Source: Gymnothorax reevesii (lineage: Eukaryota > Chordata > Actinopteri > Anguilliformes > Muraenidae). From it: 64,000 nucleotides of DNA. Of the stretch, positions 38,001 to 52,100 are shown in pieces. The stretch is taken from NCBI GenBank assembly GCA_029721435.1, contig CM056587.1, positions 14,076,667 to 14,140,666 of the forward strand, given 5' to 3'. The stretch's first letter is position 1, and each line of letters opens with the position of its first letter. The position numbers and the translations under genes were made by a program. Below the pieces are notes generated by a model, which had not been told where the DNA came from, ran no database searches, and saw nothing but the letters and a program-made list of their open reading frames with translations.

Positions 38001-41000
38001 TCTAAAATATATTACTGTTGCTCTTCAGATATTATTTAACATAAGTAGACAAGAGGTTACCTCATGTACTCTACTAGCAGACAATGCTTATGTGCATTCT
38101 GCTTTAATTTACAGATGAAGGTACTTGTAAGAATTTACCATGAAACACATATTCAGGATTGAGAACAAAATTGATTCCTTTATTTATTAAATTTTCAAAC
38201 ACAATATTGTATTGGATGCCAAAGTATAAGAACATAGCAATGGCAACTCTTATTGAAATCCCAAGTCAAAACAAAAAAATAACTCTTTCTCTCATATGGA
38301 ACCAGAAATATGCATATAATATTTATGAGCAATGCCTTCAGCCTGACCAGTAGGCTGAAGGACTCAAGCAAAGGCTGATGAAATATTCCAAATGGGTACA
38401 CCGATGAGCGGTTTTTTGGTTACTGGAGTTCTGTATCACAGTCAAAAATATGACAACAAAAGAAAGGATGCAGCAGTGATACTTGAAAGATGGTACATTC
38501 TGTTTTATAAACGATTTAACCATTTTTAAACAAGAGTGTGGACATCAAAGCCCTGCATATTGTACCTGTACCAAACATTGCTGTGTTAAAGTTGAGATAC
38601 CAGTTCAATCTAGCTGGCCATTATGTGCAGATTCACAGATAAATGTACACAGTATTTTCAAACATGAGATTAAGAAGACTGGAACTTCAGTGCAATCTGA
38701 CGTAGTGACAATGAAATGTCTGTACTAGTTCTGTAACTAGCAACCCTACCACTGCTTGATCAGCACCAGCTGTGTGGCTGAAGCTAAGCAGGTGTAGCAT
38801 TGGTTTGTGCTTGGATGGGAAACTGCCTGGGTTGCTGCTAGAGGTGGTGTTGGTGGGCCAGGTTGGGATCTTCCCTCTGCTGGAATAATACTTCAGTGCA
38901 GTGATGAGGATGTTGTCTGTCAGATGAGATGTGTACCCGTAGTCCTGACTTACTGTGGGCATTAAACATCCAATGACACTAATTTTCCAAGCAGTATACC
39001 CCACAGTATACTTTCATGTACTGAGAAGTATACTAGTTCACTCACAGTATACTAAAAAGTTCACTTGTAGTGTACTTGCAGTATAGAATAAAACTTAGAT
39101 GTAAACAAGATGGGTACTTTCAGTTTACTTTGCTTAAACTTGAAGTATACTTTAAAGTATACTTTTATAAACTTAAAATGTTCCAATTTAGTCCGAAGAA
39201 GTATTAAATTAGTATACTTTCTTGTACACTACAAGTACATGGTCCGTAGTATACTTGCTATACTTATACTTATACTCAAGTATACTTAATAAAATGAATT
39301 CAAGTATACTATTTTTTGCTAAGGGAAGGTTCGGACTCAATGCCAGCATAATAAATGTTCTTGCAAAAGCGGACATGTGGTATCAGCAGGTGAGGTTCAA
39401 GTTGCTGCTAAACCATTGAATAAAGGGAGACACGAGGGACACTACCTGTTATTTTCAGACCACATCATACACTGTACCAATAAGCTATATGAGCTTATCT
39501 CCATGTTATTTTCCACCATGCTTTCTCATGCTTATGTCCCGGATGAATTTCAAAAGTCAATAATTTTGCCCATTCAAAAAATAAACGCAAGTCGTTAAAC
39601 GACTGAGAACTAAAGAGGTATAGCATTAAGTAGTATTTTGGGTAAACTGCTGGATTACGTTCTCATTGATAAAAACAGGGACATTTTCAAGTCTTCTGAC
39701 CTTCAATTTGGTTTCAAAAAGAAGAGCTCTGCAGGGCAGTGCACACTTATTCTAAACAAAACGATTCAATACTACAGAGATAGAGGATCAGATGTTTACT
39801 GTACGCTACTCGATGCTAGTTGCCTTTGATCGAGTATATTATATTAAATTATTTGAACTTCTTCTTAAAAAGGGTTGTTGTCCCCTAATAGCTAGATTTC
39901 TCGCACTTCTCTATACCCATCAATATGTTATTGTTAGATGGAATAAAACAGAAAGCAAAACCTTTAATGCTAAAAATGGAATCAAACAAGAAGGGGTACT
40001 TTCCCCCTTGTTATTTTGTGTCGACATAGATTAATTTTTAAGTCGCTTGAAAGTAAGTGGGTTTGGATATTATATTGGTGTGGCATTCTGCGAGACGATC
40101 AAGACCATGCGATCTTCACATCAGATGAACTGGATGACTTTATTAACCTTTCATGTACCATTTAGGAAGTTTTATTATGGGGTGTCGCCAGTGCCACTGA
40201 CATGGAGGTCATTAGTCTTGCGGTTTTATTGCAGTTTTAATCTCTTATTTTAATCTCAGCACCATGTTATGTTAATCGGCTTCTTTTTGTTCACATTATT
40301 TTGTAATGTTCACTGCACTTATGTACATTTTTATGTACAAATAAAGAACATATATATATATACACACACACAGTACAGGCCAAAAGTTTGGACACACCTT
40401 CTCATTCAATGCGTTTCCTTTATTTGACTATGTACATTGTAGAGTCTCACTGAAGGCATCAAAACTATGAGTGAACACATGTGGAATTCTCTATGTATGT
40501 AACAGTTGTCCAATTGGGCTGCCGGCTGTGTATCAACCTGACTTCTGCACAACACAACTGATGGTCCCAACCCCATTGATAAGGCAAGAAATTCCACTAA
40601 TTAACCCTGACAAGGCACACCTGTGAAGTGAAAACCATTTCAGGTGAAGACCTCTTGAAGCTCATCAAGAGAATGCCAAGAGTGTGTAAAGCAGTAATCA
40701 GAGCAAAGGGTGGCTACTTTGAAGAAACTAGAATATAAGACATGTTTTCAGTTACAGGTATTTCACGCTTTTTTGTTAAGTGCATAAATCCACGTGTTCC
40801 TTCATAGTTTTGATGCCTTCAGTGAGAATCTACAATATAAATAGTCATGAAAATAAAGGAAACGCATTGAATGAGAAGGTGTGTCCAAACTTTTGGCCTT
40901 TAGATATATATATATATATAAACTCCTGCTCCTGTGCTGTAAGTAGCTCTATGACTACTTACTCCTGCCACTCAGTAGTGCTTTAGTAACTCTATAACTG

Positions 41001-44000
41001 CATTAATATCTCCAGCCTCCGTGGTGTATGTAGCTCTATAACTGCTTTAATAACTCCGGCCTCTGTGGTGTAAGGCGCTCTATAACTGCTTTTCAAAACA
41101 CCCATCCCTCAGTGGTGTTAGCAGCTCTATAACTGTTTTAATAACTCCAGCCTCCGTGGTGTAAGTAGCTCTATAACTGCTTTAATAACTCCAGCCTCCG
41201 TGGTGTAAGTAGCTCTATAATGCTTTAATAACTCCGGCCTCTGTGGTGTAAGGCCCTCTATAACTGCTTTTCAAAACACCCATCCCTCAGTGGTGTTAGC
41301 AGCTCTATAACTGTTTTAATAACTCTGGCCACTCAGTGGTGTTAGTAGCGCTATAACTGGCTTAATAACTCTGGCCTCTTTGTGGTTTTAAGAGCCAGTA
41401 AAGCACAGGCCCAATGCTGAATAGATTTCACTTCTGTAATAGAGCTCTGCAGTCCAGAGACGGACAGCTCTCACGCGGCTCCCTCCTCAGCACGGTGGAG
41501 CAAGATGAAGCACGGCAGAGTGTGAAATGAGAGGGTGGACCAATGGCATCTATACATCAAACGGGCTGCACAGCTGGACTGACTGGCGCATCAGTTGAAA
41601 CACTGCGCGCAATCCCCCCCATTTCCCCCACCACCACCACCACCACCACCCACCTTTGTGAAAGAATTGGGTCAGATTCAAATGTCTTCATAAATTTTGC
41701 CTGCATTTGGACTGTCATAGCAATGCATCCTGTAGAGCACCATACAAATGAGCATTACAGACCACGACGGTGGCGGTTCAAAACCGCCCACCTGACTCTT
41801 ACTACATCTCTGCCCCTCTCACCACTCAATTTCTCCTGAAATGCCATCCTGCCCAATAACTTCATATTAATATATAAATAATCCTTGTGTATGTGAATTT
41901 TTAAGGACCTATCACTTACCCACACCAATACCAACAGCCTTTTTTCTGGATTAAAAGTCCTGCCTAATGAGAATCAGCGGCATGTTTACTTTATAAAGAG
42001 GTGAACATCACCAGGCTATTAATCTTAAGTTCACAACGTTAGGTGCTTGAATTTTTCATAGAGTGGAAAGTGGTTCACCAGGTGTGAGTCTGAATTGGAG
42101 AGGCGCTCCTCCGAAGCGAGCCTTCAGAGAGTTCTCTGCCGCTAATGAGATTTCTGAACGGACTCTAAGGCAGCAGTATTTCTGCCTTAAGTGTTTTTTT
42201 GGCAGTCGCCATTGCCGAGAAAGATAGAGATGTCAGCCGAAAATTAAAAACGGTGACAAACACTCAAGGGAGCATTACATTTTCCCGTAGAAATCCATCT
42301 GTATTATCTTAGGAGATTTAAATCTTTCTTGACATGCCTTCCAAAAAAGTTGGCACCTTTTTGCAAAGTATAAAAATATCAGTCACATTTTATTGCAAGC
42401 AATAATGTCTTAAGCAGCAGGGGTCCTGGAACTGCAAAGAATGCCAGAAGGTGCTCCGAAACAGATAAAATTATTTCACAAATTTAATGTTTAAAGGTCC
42501 CACGTTATACTATATATTTTACAATATAAGGTAATTCCCTCATGCCAGAAAAACAAGGTCTTGAATCTTGTTGGAAAAAAAGAGAGCCAATTTTGCAAGT
42601 GCAGTCAGTCACCAGTAACTATGCCCTGTTTTGAGTGAGTGAAAAAGAGGCTCTGCTCTGATTGGCTGTTTAATTGCCGCACAAGCTAAACAACAGCTGC
42701 TAAAACAGAAACATATCTACATTGGGCTGTATTATTATGATTCTGCCAATTTGCCATGTTTATTTTTGATTCTGCCATGTTTGATTATGAATTCTGCCTT
42801 GTTCATTCACTGTATTTGTGATTAGGATTCCATGCCATGCTTTGTTTCTGTATGTTCTGCCATATTCCACTCCTACAGTCATATTCCGGTCCATGTTTTG
42901 TGCCATATCATGCATTGCCCTTTGTCTCCCCCTGTCTGGTCTTGTGTCATGTGATCGCTCACTGCCCCAGTATTGTGTGCCACACTTTCGGGTGATTTCA
43001 TGGTTTCTGGGATTTCAATCATTACTTCCAATCCCCTTTACTTCCTTCACCTTGCTTTTCTATATTATTAACCAAACTAACTGTTTATTATTTTAGTTAA
43101 CATACTAACCCAAACTAACACTGTTAATAGTACTAACTTACTAACGAGCACTAAGGGACTGTATAGCTGCACTTACTAATTGAATAACAAGCTCTCAGCA
43201 GTCGCCCTATTCTAGTCTCCACCCCTTTGGCTTTTCTCAATCTACTTTGCCGCAGTTTCAGCGGAACCTCAGCATTTGTTAGACTCTGTTCTCCCTCCTT
43301 TTCTGTGCATGTTAGAACTCCCTAACCAGAGCCGTATGTCTGTCTATAGGCTGTCTAGTGATCCCTGTCCGCGTTTTGGCTTTTGCCAAGTTCATGTAGT
43401 TGGGAACTTCCTCATGTTCGTTCCTTTGTTAATTAGTCTGATCCAGCTCACCTGTTCCCTATCATAGCATGTGACTTCCCCTACGAGTATTTAAGCAGTC
43501 ATTTCACTCATAGCTCTTTGTCAGAACGTTTTCCTTGTGCTGTGATTGTTTATGCCTTGTACTCTTCGTGTTATACTTCTGACTGGAGCGTCCCGGATTT
43601 TGATTTCGGCTTTGTCTTTGATATTCCCGTGCCTGTGTACTGAACCTCCTTTGCCTGACTTCGAGATTTGTGATTGCTGCCCTGGTAACAAACTGTTTCT
43701 GTCTCTCAGGATTGTGATTTTGGATTCTGGACTTTGCACTGCAATTCCTTGCCCGTGTACCGAACCTGCTTTGCCTGACTTTGACATTAGTGATTGCTGC
43801 CCTGGTAACGAACCATTTCTGGCCATCTGGATTGTGTTTTCGGATTCTGGACTTTGTAGTGTTGCTTTCAATAAAACCAATTTTTCTGCATTACCTGGTA
43901 CTCGCGTGAGGTTCCAGAACGCACCCTCATATGTATAACACGATTGACCTCTATTGTTGTGAAAAGGGGCAGAAATCAAAATGCTGTTTAAGAATGTGTT

Positions 44001-47000
44001 CTCTTAGAGAGCGTGCAGCAACAACAGGGACGATCTGGTTTCAGGTGTCCTCAGATGCTAGCTGCAGAAAGGACCAAATTAGCTGTCTAAGTGCATGAAA
44101 ACACAATTTTCATAATAGGGCACCTCCAAATTGAGGATGCAATTTTGTATTCTGCTGGAAATAGTTACATGTCAGGGAAAAGACGGTGTTCATCAAGACA
44201 TCCCATATGAAAATATTAGACTCATCTCTGAGCTGACAGCATGACGACTGCATATCAATCCGTTTATTTGGCATTTCCTAACTACTGCCGCATCTAATCT
44301 GCTTTAAACTCAATATTAATGGATATGCCTTTGAGGGACAAAGGAACTTGTCTGTCCTTTCCCTTACCTACAGATATGAAGACAATTAAGGTCACCCGAT
44401 TTGTGTACAGAGCACTATTTATTCCAACAATTTTAAAGTGATTAATGATACCCCATCCCATGAATTTTCTTTCGATTTCCATTAAATAGATGTTAAATTT
44501 AATTATCACTTGAGCACAAAAACGGTTACAAGAGATCAACGGAGCGGAGTATGCAGATTGTTTGGCTTGCAATGATGATCAATAAATAATAGATTCAAAT
44601 GTGTAAGATTAATCCCATATCTTAGCCATACAAACAGCATCACATGATTATTCAGTAGAAATCATCCACCTGACATGAGCATGTTAGTGCCGCACATCTG
44701 AAAAACGACCGGGCATTACACAACAGAGGTGACAAGAGCTGGGTTAAAGCTGGCTTTGAAAAACCCTGAACAGCAAGAAAATGACTGAAAGGAACCCATT
44801 CTCTCTATAACACTTGAAACAAATCCATCACTGCTCTTTAACACCCTGAACCATCCAACCATTCACTCATTAAAACCCTGCATCACACACACCAGCGAGG
44901 GCCATGTACGGTGATATTTCATATTCATCTTCCTCATGTACAAGGCCAACCATGTATGACTAGCAAGAAACATGTCTAAATCAAAGTGTAACATACCTCT
45001 AATTTCAACAGAAGGTGCCGACAATCTGAATCAGGAGTTAGGTAATTAAATGTATTGATATAAATAATGAACCGCAATTGTATTGTGCTTAAATGTCCTA
45101 TGATATCAAAATTAGAGTCATCACTTGCATGCATTTGACATTGATAATTGTTGAAAATACTGCCTTTAATAATAACCCAATGACTTTCTTCAATGTTACA
45201 AACAACAAAATAAGTAAAATTCTTTGTTCGACTAAAATCGGTAGGGGTGGCAGTGGTCCTTAAGCCTTTTGCTTTTGATGGGAAAAATCAGGCCCCTGGA
45301 ATCGTTCCATCACACTGTCCTGAATCATTCAAACACTGCTCTGTAACTCCCTGAATCATTCCATCGTTCTCTCCTGAACACCCTGGATCATTCCACCACT
45401 GTTCTGTAATTCCCTGAATCATTCCATCGTTCTCTCCTGAACACCCTGAATCATTCCACCACTGTTCTGTAACTAACTGAATCATTCCATCATTCTCTCC
45501 TGAACACCCCAAATCACTCCACCACTGTTCTGTAACTCCCTGAATCATTCCATCCTTCTCTCCTGAACACCCCGAATCACTCCACCACTGTTCTGTAACT
45601 CCCTGAATCATTCCCTCGTTCTTTCCTGAACACCCTGAATCATTCCACCACTGTTCTGTAACTCCCTGAATCATTCCATCGTTCTTTCCTGAACACCCTG
45701 AATCATTCCACCACTGTTCTGTAACTCCCTGAATCATTCCATCGTTCTTTCCTGAACAGCCTGAATCATTCCTCCACTGTTCTGTAACTCCCTGAATCAT
45801 TCCCTCGTTCTTTCCTGAACACCCTGAATCATTCCACCACTGTTCTGTAACTCCCTGAATCATTCCATCGTTCTTTCCTGAACACCCTGTATCATTCCTC
45901 CACTGTTCTGTAACTCCCTGAATCATTCCATCGTTCTTTCCTGAACGCCCTGAATCATTCCTCCACTGTTCTGTAACTCCCTGAATCATTCCCTCGTTCT
46001 TTCCTGAACACCCTGAATCATTCCTCCACTGTTCTGTAACTCCCTGAATCATTCCATCGTTCTTTCCTGAACACCCTGAATCATTCCTCCACTGTTCTGT
46101 AACTCCCTGAATCATTCCCTCGTTCTTTCCTGAACACCCTGAATCATTCCTCCACTGTTCTGTAACTCCCTGAATCATTCCATCGTTCTTTCCTGAACAC
46201 CCTGAATCATTCCATCCATTCATTCAAGTGTCGCGCCACATCAATAATAGGCTGCAGAGGACTTGAAAAGAGCGCTGCGGTCATCATCTTCTCCATGTGC
46301 AAATGTCGTGCAGCTGAAAACAAAAACTATTTATGGCTTGTTATTTTATCCTATATTGTTGCGTGTTGTTGTACATTATATTGTTGGTTGGTGTTCTGTC
46401 AGCTTTACACGACCTGATCACACATCCTCACGTCTAAAGAGGAGGGAGAAAACACATTTTTTCGCCAATTTTAGTGAATAATTGTGGGAGTCCCCCTCTA
46501 CTTCTTTAACTTTGTGGATATAAAGGTGAAGTTTTTTCCTCTCACTTCAGCTTACTCTGGCTTCTTTTAGAGTTGCTTTCTCTCACCTATTCCACATTAC
46601 TGTTACTATGAGACGCATATTAAAATTCAGACGGACCTCCCGTTGCGAGAGAGGAATGCAGTTTGCACTTTAATTTAACAAAAAAAATGTAGAAAAGTGA
46701 GCAATAGTTAAAACAGTGATTAAAAAAGAAGTTTAAACCTTTTTCAGCTTTCAAATGTACGTTTTCCTATCTGTCAAAGTGATAGAAGATTTTATTTTCA
46801 ACTCATTTTACTTCTTGTGGTTATACAGCGCAACTGCGATAGAAAAAGCTCATAAATCTCTGAACGTGTAACCGGGTACACGTCGATTAGTAGTCTCGTG
46901 TACATGTGTAGAAAAAATTGTAAACGTTGACACCCCTAATCCAAACTCATTCCTTCTTCTCTTTACCACCCCGAATCATTGCACTGCTACTCTTAAACTC

Positions 47001-48860
47001 ATTGAATCATTTCACCATTCTCTATTTTACACCCTGAATCAGTCCTGGGCTGCTCGTTAACATATATTCAACTACTCACAAATGCACCAAATCAATTCCC
47101 CATCTAACACATTGAATCATTCCACCAATGTTGAGAAAAGTGAATATACCACTGCATATAGTCTCCAAATTACAACTCAAACATTCTGAACCATTCTATT
47201 GCTGCTCTTGCACACACTCAATCATTCCAACTCTGCTCAAAAACACACTGTATTACTCCAACACTGTTTTTAAACACATGGAATCATTCCAAATCTGCTC
47301 AAAAACACACTGTATTACTCCAACACTGCTCTTAAACCCACGGCATCATTCCAACTCTGCTCTTCAACACACTGAATAATTTCAACTCTGCCGTTAAACA
47401 CACTGTATTACTCAAACACTGCTCTTAAACACACTGTATTACTCAAACACTTCTCTCAAACAGACTGTATTACTCAAACACTGCTGTTAAACCGTGTATT
47501 ACTCGAATACTTCTCTTAAACAGACTGTATTACTCAAACACTGCTGTTAAACAGTGTATTACTCAAACACTGCTCTTAAACACACTGTATTACTCAAACA
47601 CTTCTCTTAAACAGACTGTATTACTCAAACACTGCTGTTAAATAGTATATTACTCAAACACTGCTCTTAAAAACACTGTATTACTCCAACACTGCTCTTA
47701 AACAGACTGTATTACTCCAACACTGCTGTTAAACACACTGTATCACACCAAAACTGCTCTTAAACACACTGTACTATCCAAACACTTCTCTTAGACACAC
47801 TGTATTACTCCAACACTGCTCTTAAACACACTGTTTTACTACAACACTGCTGTTAAACACGCTGTATTACTCCAAGACTGCTCTTAAACACACTGTATCA
47901 CACCAACACTGCTCTTAAACACACTGTATTACTCCAACACTGCTCATAAACACACTGCATCACTCCACCACTTTTCATAAACACAACTGTATTACTCCAA
48001 CACTGCTCATAAACACACTGCATCACTCCACCACTTTTCATAAACACAACGAATCATTCCAACACATATCTTATACACACTGTATTTCCCCAATATTGTT
48101 CTTGAAAACACTGAATCATTCCAACACTGCTCTTAAACACACTGAATGACTCCAACAGTGCTCTTAAACACACTGCATCATTCCACCGTTGCCCATAAAC
48201 ACACAGAATCATTCCAGAATGGCTCTTTGATGTACCAAGCTACAGTAGCAGTCTGTTCTAAAGCTGGCGGAACAGAACTGCTAAAGGTTCCCATGAGCCA
48301 ATTCTAAAATAAAAAAGCTATTTGTCTTGCGCCATGTGCACAATATTACAAACTATATGTGATAAATCGAAAACCATTTTAATCCCCCCCCTCAGGCACA
48401 TTACCAAAAACTGCTTCCGGAAAATGTCAAAGTTGTGAATGTATCAACAGATTATACACAGCAGGAGAGGCAGGACGGTAAAAACACCCTCTGGCTGTTT
48501 GTTTGAGCTTTCTGCTAACAGCGAGGGTGCCATTTCATGCACTTGGGTTCTCGGAGAATTATGCGCATAGCAGGAGAGGAGCTCAAGTCTGCCTAGTGGA
48601 TCAGAAATACATCCTCACACACAGAGGCGCACACAAATATACACACACTGACACATAAACAGATGCACAGAGATACAGACACACATACCTGCAGACACAC
48701 ACATATACACACACTGACAGGTGAACGCACACATATACCTGCACACATACACGTAAATACACACACAGGAAGCCACAGACCCATACACACACACACACAC
48801 AGACCAGCACTAAGAAAAATTCACGCGTGGAATCTACACCCACACACACACACACGCACG

Positions 48861-48896
<36 letters not shown>

Positions 48897-49138
48897 TAAT
48901 ATCCCATCAACATTGAAACACACAAATACACACACATGCACTACCAGGCAAAAGCTTTTGCACACCCAAATATTTTCTGTAATTGTTACAATTTTCTATA
49001 TTTCGTTCTTGTGTAATAGTCTCATATTGGTTTTATAACAGAAAGGAAGGAAAAGGGAGGGCCAATGTATAAACATGCATATAACAAAACAAATTAAGAA
49101 AAACCAGGACCAGTTATTTTGTCACCACCAACAATGAA

Positions 49139-49192
<54 letters not shown>

Positions 49193-52100
49193 AAACACAT
49201 CAGTCTGATTAAATCTCTCGGTGGGCAGATTTCGCCTGCCTCACGCCGACTTTCTGCCCTTGGAATTAAACACTTAATCAATATTTAGACAGTGTTACAT
49301 AAAAAGATATTTCAATCAGTTGTCCCCAGACCTAATTAACCTAATTAACCAAGTAAAAGAATACACAACCCAGTAAACCAAACCCAAACACACAGTAGTG
49401 TCTGATTCTGTTGTGAATCTGTCTTTGCCATGCCATGTTCCATGATTTATGCCCATGCTCATGTTCAAGTTCTGTGCCTGGCCTTGTGCCATGTTTAGAC
49501 TGACCCATGTGTTCTGTGACCTCTGCTTACGTCTGACCATCCGGTATTGTGTTTTGATATTCAGATTTCCATGTTTTATTATTTGCCATGTTTTAGTTTA
49601 TTCATAGTTTCCATGCCATGTTTCATTTCCATGCCTTGTTTTCTGTTCCATGCATTGCACCTCGTTCTCGCCCGTCTTGTCTTGAGTGTCGTATTTGCTC
49701 TCGGTCCCTTGTCTAGCGTGCCACTCATTCGGGTGAGTTATTGGTTTCTGGGTTTCAATCTTCTTTCATTATCTTGTGTTCTCTTACTTTTGCTGTCTTA
49801 CTAACACATACTAACAGTTTGTTATTTTTGCTAATTACTAACCGACACTAACCCTGTATATTTTGACAAACTTACTAACAAGCACTCGGGGTTGTATAGA
49901 TGCACTTACTAAATTGACTAACGATCTCTCAGCAGTCGCCCTATTCTAGTCTCCGCCTCCTTGCCTTTCCCTAATTATCTCTGCTGCACTTTCTGTGGGT
50001 CTCCACATATGCTTCATGCTCTCCTTTCTCTAAACTATGCACTTTTAGTACTCCGTGACTGGAGCTGTAAGTCTGTCCATAGGTTTGTCTTGTGATCCCT
50101 GTCTGCGTTTTGGCTACGGCCAAATTCATGTAATTAGTTTGTTCCTAATGTGTCTCTCCATGATTATTGTTCCATTGATTGCACCTGTGTTCCCTAGTCA
50201 TGTGGTTACCCGGAAATGTATATTAGATGTCTGTTTGTTACACTTCCTTTGTCAGATCGTTCTTCCATGCAACCTGTGCCACGCTTCTCTCGCCTTGTAA
50301 CATTGTGATCTTTCTGACTGGACTGCCCAAGACACCGAGCTTTGCCTATTCCCTGTACTTTTGCCGCATTCTTGTTTTTTGACCCATTTTGTCTGACTAC
50401 GATTTTTGTGATTGGTGCCCTGTTTATGATTCTGGATTTCGCCCCTTGGACTCGGATTTTGGATTGCGGACTTTGTATTGTCGCCAGCTCTGTTGGGGGC
50501 GTTCCCCCTTCTTAAATAAAGCCTCCTTTTCACATTTTACTGGTTGTCGCTATTGGTTCATTTCGTAAATCCTCACAGACTCGCTAACACTGAGCAGTCA
50601 TGTGATGATATTTTTGGATCAGTGGTTCCTTGTTCCTCGACACAACAACCGCACACAGGGGTAGGGAATCTCCAGGGATGGCCCTGAGAATACACAGGCC
50701 AGAGTCCCACCAGAACAAAGAGTGAGAACACACTACAGTCAGTTTTTGGTATCAAGCAAAATTGTGATTTCCAACACCACCCCACAGCTACTTAAACTAT
50801 GTTCCAGTCGGGATCAGTTTTATTTACAAACACTTCATGTTTACTGCCATCCAGCGACATAGCAACAGCTAGCGAGTGAATGCACACAGCCAGGCTTCAT
50901 TCTTCGAGCACCCGCACATTTTGAGACTGCGACTGGCAATGACTCCACGGGAACCCAGAGAAGAAGCAAAAGCGGATTCATGAGCAGGAGAAAGCACAGC
51001 GGAGACTTGCATTCTAAAAGCAGTCAACAAAATCTCCACAGAAACTAATCCATCCACAGCTCAAGTGGCACTTAGACTGACCCAAATATTTAGACATTAG
51101 AATAGGGCAGTTTGTGCTGTTTTTTCTTTTAATCGAATGCTTATTTTCACAAATATTTGGGTCGAGTGTGTGACTGATTGTATTTTATGCTGTGAGTAGA
51201 ATAGCGTAGCATCATATCGCTTAGGTTACACAGCTCTAGCCACACTTTGCTGGCCTCAAATACCTACATGATCATCACATCATGAAGTAGCATTGCCCCG
51301 CTTTTATTTTGACTGTGCATGCAATTTCTTCTGCATCAAACTGCTGTAAAATGTGTGGCCTTGTGCAAAATCAGATGTAGCTAACTGGAATCAGCTAGAT
51401 GTAGGAAATTTTGGAGCGGCGGTGACCTTTAATGTTCACCATCTCGCCGTGACGAGGCCACATCATTTTTCTCGTTTCCTTTGTTCTGTCCAAAACCACG
51501 AGCCGGTTAGCAGCGCACACACCCCTACAAGGACACAATCACACAACAATCCAGTCCCATTTTCATATTCTTCATTTTTCTATTTTGGTATTTTAGTTGA
51601 GGCACACGTTTGTTTAATCAACTCTATTTTATTAAAAACCCCATGATTTGCTCTGATTATTATTTGGATAAAGGTTTGACCCTACCATCTCACAAAACAA
51701 ATGAAAACAGATAAATTATTGGCAATTGTTTTGATATTCAAAAATTCAATTTGTAATAAGAAATATATGAGGCTGCAATAAAACTGCTTACTGCACTCAG
51801 GGGCCATGTGAAGAGATGTAGAAATGTCTCTCATACAATCACCGGTGCCGCGAGTGAGGCCTGCTGAGATGAACAGATATTTATCCTTCCTCATTATTTA
51901 AGCAGTGGTATTTATACTTTGACATTTTAACCGCAATTCCAAAAGAATCGGTTCAATGTATAAGATGAGAATAAAAAGAACAAGCAGAAACCCGTAAGTG
52001 CCTTTTCACCAGTATTCAACTGAAAAGAGAACAAAGACAAAATAAGCAATATGTTAAAGGTCCACCATATTTTCAGACAAAAAAGAAAAATAATAAAAAC

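Noticed and set aside
38727..38850. A functional 5S rRNA gene
   Set aside because: Only the internal promoter region is recognisable, it is diverged, and it continues into a SINE-type tail within a transposon.
45288..46223. 311-codon minus-strand open frame as a real repeat protein
   Set aside because: It is a direct result of a 63-bp tandem unit whose length is a multiple of three; no domain, splice signals or independent start context support it.
42729..50577. A complete provirus with two LTRs
   Set aside because: The interval between the two LTR-like copies is satellite and microsatellite DNA without any retroviral coding domains.
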